Positions 5,503-9,813 of a stretch of 9,813 nucleotides of DNA are shown piece by piece; positions within the stretch are counted from its first letter, which is position 1, and every line of letters begins with the position of its first letter. The DNA is from an uncultured bacterium (GTDB lineage Bacteria; Bacillota; Clostridia; UBA1381): positions 1 through 9,813 of the forward strand of contig CAJMRL010000041.1 of assembly GCA_905215805.1 (NCBI GenBank), in the 5' to 3' direction. The translations under genes were made by a program, and so were the position numbers. Under the pieces are notes generated by a model. It did not search any database, was not told where the DNA came from, and was given only the letters and a program-made list of their open reading frames with translations.

Positions 5503-6150
5503 TCACATAATCTCATCAAGAAGCTCTTTGGTATCATTTGCAAACGTAGTCGCTCCTGCCTTGACAAGTGTTTGGATATCACGGAAACCCCAGGTTACAG
5601 CAATGCAATCCATATTACAATTTGACGCCGTTTCAACATCAACCTCACTGTCACCTATATATACAGAATCATTCTCGCTGCATCCGAGAAGCTTAAGCGC
5701 CTCTATGACTGTATCGGGAGCAGGTTTTTTTCTTATATTGTCTGTTTCCCCTATCGCAACCGGTATAAGGCTGCCAAAATATTCCTCATTAAGTGCTTTT
5801 ACAGCACTGTCAAGCTTATTCGAAACTATAGCAGTTTTTATATTGTTATTTTTAAGTATTTTTAAAACGTCAATAATTCCGTCATATGGTTTAGTCGTAT
5901 CTTTACAATGAATACTGTAATGATTTTTAAAATCGTTAAATACTTTATCAAACAGCGGATTTTTTGCGCCATCGGGAACAGCTCTTTCTATAAGCAACCT
6001 AACTCCATTACCAACAAAGCATCGCACCTCATCCAAACTACGTTTAGGCATATTATTAATAGTCAAAGCATAATTTGTAGAATTATGCAAATCTTTTATT
6101 GTATCAAGCAAAGTTCCATCAAGATCAAAAATTGCAGCTTTATACTTCAT
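5503..6150 (-). CDS. HAD-superfamily hydrolase, phosphoglycolate phosphatase-like
   Basis: 215 residues, normal for the Gph/PpaX-type branch of the haloacid dehalogenase superfamily: cytoplasmic Mg-dependent phosphatases acting on phosphoglycolate, pyrophosphate or other small phosphates. All four motifs are present: FDLDGTLLDT with nucleophile Asp9 and Asp11, SNK with Ser110, KKPAPD with Lys142, and YIGDSEVDV with Asp167 and Asp171. Residues ~15-85 form the alpha-helical cap (VGNGVRLLIERAVPDG), the C1-cap pattern of phosphoglycolate phosphatases. GGGAG (6161-6165) precedes the ATG by 10 bases. The gene is followed on the same strand, after a ~350-base gap with its own promoter, by the nitroreductase. 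The exact substrate cannot be assigned, so I give no symbol. Confidence 0.9.
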   Translation of the reverse strand: MKYKAAIFDLDGTLLDTIKDLHNSTNYALTINNMPKRSLDEVRCFVGNGVRLLIERAVPDGAKNPLFDKVFNDFKNHYSIHCKDTTKPYDGIIDVLKILKNNNIKTAIVSNKLDSAVKALNEEYFGSLIPVAIGETDNIRKKPAPDTVIEALKLLGCSENDSVYIGDSEVDVETASNCNMDCIAVTWGFRDIQTLVKAGATTFANDTKELLDEIM

Positions 6151-6170
6151 GTTTCATCATCTCCCATACA

Positions 6171-6199
6171 ATTATAGCATACTTTTTATCTTTTCGCAA
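6171..6199 (-). promoter_or_regulatory. Possible promoter of the phosphatase gene
   Basis: On the minus strand TTGCGA (6199-6194) and a perfect TATAAT (6176-6171) are 17 bases apart. The predicted start near 6164 falls inside the ribosome binding site GGGAG, leaving only about 14 bases of leader, which is unusually short. Either the transcript starts slightly upstream or this is a chance match. Confidence 0.42.
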
Positions 6200-6249
6200 G
6201 GCTTATCCAAATTTGAATATCAGACTATAAATTCAAATTTACCTGATGA

Positions 6250-6300
6250 AATATAAACAAATGTGGCTGCAATAAAACTAAATTTTTACTGCAGCCACAC
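6250..6300 (-). terminator. Rho-independent terminator of thrS
   Basis: TGTGGCTGCA (6262-6271) and TGCAGCCACA (6290-6299) are perfect complements; on the minus strand the stem continues through a G-T pair and TAAAA/TTTTA to a 6-base loop, about 16 bp in all. A T-rich tract (TTTGTTTATATTT) follows. It starts about 22 bases after the thrS stop. Confidence 0.85.
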
Positions 6301-6321
6301 GTAACATATTACTTATAAAAA

Positions 6322-8076
6322 TTATAATGCCTTTGTTTCAACTTCTTTGGTAATAATATCAATGAATTCGTCAATGCTCATGCTGCCCATATCACCTTTT
6401 TTGCGGGAACGTACAGAAATCGTATTATTTTCAATATCTTTATCTCCAACTACAATCATATAAGGTACTTTTTCAAGCTGGGCTTCGCGGAGCTTGTAGC
6501 CAAGCTTCTCACTTCTGTCATCAATTTCAACACGTATTATACCATGATCTTCAAGTGCTTTCTTCACATCATAAACATAGTCAAGATGCCTGTCAGCAAT
6601 CGGCAGGAATTTTACCTGCACCGGTGCAAGCCATACCGGAAATGCGCCTGCATATTTCTCTATTAGAAGAGCAAGTGTTCTCTCATAGCATCCAATAGAT
6701 GTTCTATGAATGATATACGGATTCTTTTTCTTTCCATCCTTATCAACATATTCCATACCAAATTTTTCTGCAAGCATCTGGTCAATCTGAATCGTAATAA
6801 GTGTATCCTCCTTGCCATGAACATTCTTTATTTGAATATCAAGCTTAGGTCCATAGAAAGCAGCTTCGCCAATACCCACTTCATATGGAATATTGAGATG
6901 ATTGAGTATTCTTTCCATTGCGCTCTGAGCTTCGTTCCATTGATCTTCTGTTCCGATATATTTCTCTCTGTTATCAGGATCCCATTGTGAAAATCTATAA
7001 GAAACATCCTCATAAAGACCTAAGGTATTAAGAGTATAATTTACCAGTTCAAGGCATCCTTTAAATTCATTTTCAAGCTGTTCCGGTGTACACATAAGAT
7101 GTCCCTCAGAAATAGTAAATTGGCGCACTCTGATAAGTCCGTGCATTTCACCCGAAGCTTCGTTCCTAAACAATGTGGAAGTTTCACTTAAACGCATCGG
7201 CAAATCTCTGTATGAACGCCCCCTGTTAAGATATGCTTGATATTGGAACGGACAAGTCATTGGACGCAGAGCGAAAACTTCTTTATCCTTTTCCTCATCA
7301 CCGAGAACAAACATACCGTCCTTATAATGATCCCAATGTCCGGAGAGTTTGTAGAGGTCGCTCTTTGCCATAAGAGGTGTTTTTGTAAGCTGCCATCCTC
7401 TTTTTTGCTCCTCATCTTCAATCCAGCGCTGTAAAAGCTGTATAATTCTTGCGCCTTTAGGAAGAAGTATCGGAAGACCCTGACCAATAAGATCTGAAGT
7501 CGTAAACAGCTCAAGCTCTCGTCCAAGTTTATTATGATCACGTTTTTTTGCTTCCTCAAGCTGTTCAAGATGTTTCTGAAGATCCTCTTTGTTAAAGAAT
7601 GCTGTACCATAAATTCTTGTAAGCATTGGCTTATGCTCATCACCTCTCCAGTATGCACCAGTAGCTGATAAAAGCTTATAAGCCTTTATTTTGGAGGTAT
7701 ATTTTACATGCGGACCCGCACATAAGTCTACAAATTCTCCTTGCTTATAAAATGAAATAACTGCATCTTCCGGAAGCTCATTTATAAGCTCTATTTTATA
7801 AGGCTCATCCTTCATAAGTTCAAGAGCTTCTTTTCTTGGAAGTTCAAATCTTTCAATTTTTAGATTTTCTTTAGCAATTTTTTTCATTTCAGCTTCAATT
7901 GCATCAAGATCCTCTCTCGTAAAAGGCTTTTTTGTGTCAAAGTCGTAATAAAAACCTGTGTCTATAGCAGGGCCAATCGCCAATTTAACATCCGGGAAAA
8001 GCCTTTTTACAGCCTGTGCCATAACATGCGAAGCACTGTGACGCAAAGTTTGTAATTCATTTAGTTCTTCTGCCAT
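6322..8076 (-). CDS. thrS: Threonyl-tRNA synthetase lacking the TGS domain
   Basis: A cytoplasmic enzyme that charges tRNA-Thr. It has 584 residues from ATG 8076, chosen because AGAAAGGA (8086-8093) is 9 bases upstream; an ATG at 8085 directly abuts that site and is unlikely to be used. The usual N-terminal TGS domain of about 60 residues is missing; the protein begins in the editing domain with HSASH (His13, His17), later LCAGPH (Cys119, His123). The class II catalytic domain shows MTCPF (Cys275), motif 2 RNEASGEMHGLIRVRQF, SEGH (His326), and IIHRTSIGCYERTLALLIE (His457) as zinc site and motif 3. Anticodon binding follows from WLAPVQVKFLPI to the end. A T-box leader and terminator precede it, so it should be induced on threonine starvation. 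TGS-less forms occur in Clostridia, to my knowledge. Confidence 0.96.
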   Translation of the reverse strand: MAEELNELQTLRHSASHVMAQAVKRLFPDVKLAIGPAIDTGFYYDFDTKKPFTREDLDAIEAEMKKIAKENLKIERFELPRKEALELMKDEPYKIELINELPEDAVISFYKQGEFVDLCAGPHVKYTSKIKAYKLLSATGAYWRGDEHKPMLTRIYGTAFFNKEDLQKHLEQLEEAKKRDHNKLGRELELFTTSDLIGQGLPILLPKGARIIQLLQRWIEDEEQKRGWQLTKTPLMAKSDLYKLSGHWDHYKDGMFVLGDEEKDKEVFALRPMTCPFQYQAYLNRGRSYRDLPMRLSETSTLFRNEASGEMHGLIRVRQFTISEGHLMCTPEQLENEFKGCLELVNYTLNTLGLYEDVSYRFSQWDPDNREKYIGTEDQWNEAQSAMERILNHLNIPYEVGIGEAAFYGPKLDIQIKNVHGKEDTLITIQIDQMLAEKFGMEYVDKDGKKKNPYIIHRTSIGCYERTLALLIEKYAGAFPVWLAPVQVKFLPIADRHLDYVYDVKKALEDHGIIRVEIDDRSEKLGYKLREAQLEKVPYMIVVGDKDIENNTISVRSRKKGDMGSMSIDEFIDIITKEVETKAL

Positions 8077-8096
8077 TTTAATCATTCCTTTCTAAA

Positions 8097-8141
8097 AATA
8101 AAAACTCCCGAACACACTCATATATGCGTGTGTTCGGGAGT
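8097..8141 (-). terminator. Regulated terminator of the thrS T-box
   Basis: On the minus strand ACTCCCGAACACAC (8141-8128) and GTGTGTTCGGGAGT (8117-8104) form a perfect 14-bp stem with a 10-base loop, followed by TTTTTATTTTT. Its 5' arm is shared with the antiterminator. Confidence 0.92.
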
Positions 8142-8352
8142 GCATAATATACACGGTTCCATCCCGATTACAGCCTTAATTCAGCTGTCCCTCAATTATC
8201 TTCTTACGCGGACTCACGGCAATGCTTACTGATATTTCTGCATTGCAGCTCGGAAGTGGTATTCACATATTACCCCCGCAGAAATACTTACAGCCACGAT
8301 ATTTCCTCTCTTTGCGGTTATATAATACGTTACTGTCTTCGTCTTAGCTATT
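8097..8352 (-). ncRNA. T-box riboswitch leader of thrS, threonine type
   Basis: The minus-strand leader has the T-box plan. An AGTA motif (8334-8331) in CAGTAACG and a CAAAGAGAGG element belong to stem I. GAATACCAC contains ACC (8260-8258), a threonine codon in the place of the specifier, although UAC one base earlier could be read as Tyr if the register were wrong. The T-box element GGGATGGAACCGTG (8165-8152) matches the conserved tGGnACCg core that contacts the tRNA acceptor end. TCGGGA (8167-8162) can pair with TCCCGA (8139-8134) to form the antiterminator, which destroys the terminator stem. Uncharged tRNA-Thr should therefore permit thrS transcription. Confidence 0.93.
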
Positions 8353-8358
8353 GATTAG

Positions 8359-8387
8359 ATTATATCATAAGGAAATCTTTTTGTCAA
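8359..8387 (-). promoter_or_regulatory. Consensus promoter of the thrS T-box unit
   Basis: TTGACA (8387-8382) and TATAAT (8364-8359) on the minus strand are both perfect with a 17-base spacer. Transcription should start near 8352, just before the T-box stem I. Confidence 0.9.
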
Positions 8388-8735
8388 GTTTTTTCTTCTT
8401 GCATAGCAAATCTTATAAATTGCAATATAAAATGTCCACAAAAATCCCGGCAAAATTACCATCATACCAATTAACGCATGATGATAATACTGATGCGGAA
8501 GCTACAATGTCCGTCCTTGCTGTTTCGAGAGAGGAAAACACTGTTTAGCAGGATCTCATCCGATATATCCGAACATCTTAAAAAAAACATCTCAATTTCA
8601 AATTATTTGCAAAAAACTGTGGGAAACCTTTTAACAATAAAAGCCACTGCGTAGGCTCTAATTTACATCGGCAAGGCTGTGTTTATAATACCACTCTATT
8701 CACTTTAAGCATAAGTTGATATAATATATAAGTAT
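8388..8735. other. Intergenic region between divergent thrS and acetyltransferase promoters
   Basis: No gene is supported over about 350 bases. A plus-strand frame from ATG 8432 (38 codons, MSTKIPAKLPSYQL...) has no ribosome binding site. The opposite strand has a similar short open frame (8447 region, ...ASASVLSSCVNWYDGNFAG) with no start context either. One of these could be debris of an older gene. A second TATAAT (8720-8725) lacks a -35 box. Confidence 0.4.
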
Positions 8736-8764
8736 TGGACATTTTAGCGACCTTGCTGTATAAT
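8736..8764 (+). promoter_or_regulatory. Promoter of the acetyltransferase gene
   Basis: TGGACA (8736-8741, one mismatch to consensus) and a perfect TATAAT (8759-8764) are 17 bases apart. The start near 8771 gives a ~130-base leader that contains the folded element at 8787-8858. Confidence 0.68.
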
Positions 8765-8786
8765 GAGCATATAAAACAATAAAAAA

Positions 8787-8858
8787 TATCCTGAAGGCTA
8801 CGCGCCTCATTACTGCGCGGGCAGCGCTGCGATCATGTTTTCAAGATGATTTAGGATA
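8787..8858 (+). other. Folded leader element upstream of the acetyltransferase
   Basis: TATCCTGAA (8787-8795) pairs with TTTAGGATA (8850-8858), with one G-T pair, to close a 9-bp stem. Inside it are GC-rich complementary stretches (GCGC repeats and the self-complementary GCAGCGCTGC, 8821-8830) and a small hairpin, ATCAT (8832-8836) with ATGAT (8846-8850), which competes for one base of the outer stem. The local GC content is far above its surroundings. It resembles a multi-branched leader RNA, but I cannot match it to a known riboswitch class. A dispersed palindromic repeat is the alternative. Confidence 0.38.
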
Positions 8859-8902
8859 GTGTAAAAAAATAAATATCGGTACAGATTAAAGGGGAATGCA
8901 AA

Positions 8903-9481
8903 ATGAATAACAAAGAATTTATTGCTCACATTAACAGCGGAAAGGAGATTATCGGCGGCTCAGCGATTCATAATCATATGATAAATCTATCTTATGAGGC
9001 AATGAAAATAACTGCCGAGATAAATAACAAATATAATGAGCCGATAAAACTCCGTGAACTGTTTTCTGAACTTATAGGAACGCCTGTCGATGAGAATTTT
9101 GTGCTGTTTCCTCCATTCACTACAGATTGCGGCAAAAATATACATTTAGGAAAAGGCATATTTATTAATTCCGGATGCCGTTTTCAAGATCAGGGCGGGA
9201 TCACAATAGGCGATCAATCTCTGATAGGTCATAATGTGGTGATTGCAACACTGAACCACAACATACATCCGGAAAAACGCGCTAATCTGATTCCCGCACC
9301 TGTAAAGATAGGAAGCAGAGTGTGGATAGGTTCAAATTCAACAATCTTGCCCGGAATAACGATCGGAGATAATGCGATTATAGGAGCCGGCTCGATCGTT
9401 ACCAAGGATGTTCCGAAAAATACTATCGTTGCCGGAAATCCGGCAAGAGTCATGCGGATGATAGACGTTAATGAAAAATAA
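8903..9481 (+). CDS. Maltose/galactoside-type O-acetyltransferase (hexapeptide repeat, LbH fold)
   Basis: 192 residues, close to LacA and Maa length. AAAGGGG (8888-8894) stands 8 bases before the ATG. Residues ~1-70 are the helical N-terminal cap (YEAMKITAEIN, then LRELFSELIGTPVDENF), and residues ~78-180 are the left-handed beta-helix, with hexapeptide repeats such as ITIGDQSLIGHNVVI and KIGSRVWIGSNSTILPGITI. The likely catalytic His is His119 in TLNHNIHPEKR, equivalent to His115 of LacA. NPARVMR closes the acetyl-CoA site. The enzyme should move acetyl from acetyl-CoA to a hydroxyl of a sugar or similar acceptor in the cytoplasm. It is a single-gene unit with its own promoter and terminator. 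The acceptor cannot be told, so I assign no symbol. Confidence 0.93.
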   Translation: MNNKEFIAHINSGKEIIGGSAIHNHMINLSYEAMKITAEINNKYNEPIKLRELFSELIGTPVDENFVLFPPFTTDCGKNIHLGKGIFINSGCRFQDQGGITIGDQSLIGHNVVIATLNHNIHPEKRANLIPAPVKIGSRVWIGSNSTILPGITIGDNAIIGAGSIVTKDVPKNTIVAGNPARVMRMIDVNEK

Positions 9482-9510
9482 AGATTTTTGTATAATCTTA
9501 TAATTGATCT

Positions 9511-9556
9511 ATAGCCTTTGCGTATACAAATATGATTCCGCAAAGGCTATTTTGCT
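9511..9556 (+). terminator. Rho-independent terminator of the acetyltransferase gene
   Basis: ATAGCCTTTGCG (9511-9522) and CGCAAAGGCTAT (9539-9550) form a perfect 12-bp stem with a 16-base loop, followed by TTTTGCTGTTATTT. It lies 30 bases after the stop codon. Confidence 0.85.
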
Positions 9557-9711
9557 GTTATTTGCATCTTAATAAAAAATAATTTTAGCCTTATGTTTTT
9601 CATTAAATATACTATATATTTTATCTTATATAAATTCATATAAATACTACAAGACTTTTCTTTAAATTATATAAAACGACTAAAATAATTGTAAAATTAT
9701 AAAATTTACTA
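9557..9711. other. Very AT-rich intergenic stretch
   Basis: Almost pure A/T with no gene visible on either strand. It separates the acetyltransferase terminator from a promoter-like site at 9712-9740 and may be an upstream element for that promoter. Confidence 0.4.
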
Positions 9712-9740
9712 TTGAATTTTATTAATTTTTAGATTATAAT
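9712..9740 (+). promoter_or_regulatory. Promoter reading out of the right edge
   Basis: TTGAAT (9712-9717) and a perfect TATAAT (9735-9740) are 17 bases apart, with A/T tracts upstream. The start would be near 9747. Confidence 0.6.
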
Positions 9741-9764
9741 ATAAGGGAAAGTTCAAATATAGTA

Positions 9765-9813
9765 ATGAGCGAAATAACCCTATTCGCTGATGCTATAAAG
9801 GTAAAAATTAAGA
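9765..9813 (+). CDS. Possible start of a gene or leader, cut by the window edge
   Basis: An ATG about 18 bases after the predicted start site opens a frame (MSEITLFADAIKVKIK) still open at the window end. No good ribosome binding site lies at normal distance; AAGGGA is 16-18 bases upstream. The first bases also form a hairpin, AGCGAA with TTCGCT (9768-9788), so this may be a structured leader. Too little is visible to decide. Confidence 0.22.
   Translation, partial: MSEITLFADAIKVKIK

Noticed and set aside
7257..7658. 133-codon and other open frames overlapping thrS, the phosphatase and the acetyltransferase
   Set aside because: They are shadows of clearly conserved genes in other frames.
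8432..8548. Short plus-strand ORF MSTKIPAKLPSYQL...
   Set aside because: There is no binding site before the ATG and the opposite strand is about equally open; probably chance or debris.
1..9813. tRNA, rRNA, CRISPR arrays, transposase genes
   Set aside because: I saw no cloverleaf-like tRNA, no rRNA core sequence, no regularly spaced direct repeats and no recognisable transposase or integrase motif in any frame.

Overview
The window looks like chromosomal DNA from a low-GC, Gram-positive, anaerobe-type Firmicute, most likely class Clostridia. The evidence is AT-rich intergenic DNA, strong purine-rich ribosome binding sites, several TTGACA/TATAAT promoters with 17-bp spacers, a T-box leader in front of thrS, a threonyl-tRNA synthetase without the N-terminal TGS domain, a BlaI/M56 regulatory operon and a secreted SLH-domain protein. 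I cannot name a genus from this.

Left edge (1-585): on the minus strand there is a 36-residue small protein (35-145) behind a ~280-base leader with several hairpins and a 6-codon ORF that has a strong ribosome binding site. The style suggests a mobile or accessory element running off the left edge, but no recombinase, relaxase or terminal repeat is visible.

Plus-strand regulatory operon (586-4222): a promoter overlapped by inverted repeats drives a BlaI/MecI-type repressor, an M56 (BlaR1-type) membrane metalloprotease, a membrane-anchored extracellular protein, a secreted SLH protein and a short frameshifted ORF. The main discovery in the window is here. The protease and the anchored sensor are read in the same frame and look like one BlaR1-type protein cut into two by a single TAA, which is followed at once by ATG and preceded by a near-perfect ribosome binding site. 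The sensor half shows no recognisable penicillin-binding motifs, so its signal is probably not a classical beta-lactam read-out. The SLH partner points to the cell envelope.

Middle (4223-6321, minus strand): a gene-free stretch with a hairpin, a small nitroreductase, a 71-codon open frame with no start codon that looks like the tail of a lost gene, a consensus promoter, and a HAD-family phosphatase.

thrS unit (6250-8387, minus strand): consensus promoter, threonine-type T-box leader with mutually exclusive antiterminator and terminator, TGS-less ThrRS, and a terminator.

Right (8388-9813, plus strand): about 350 bases with no supported gene, a promoter, a folded leader of about 70 bases, a maltose/galactoside-type O-acetyltransferase with its own terminator, then AT-rich DNA with a promoter and a possible gene start at the window edge.
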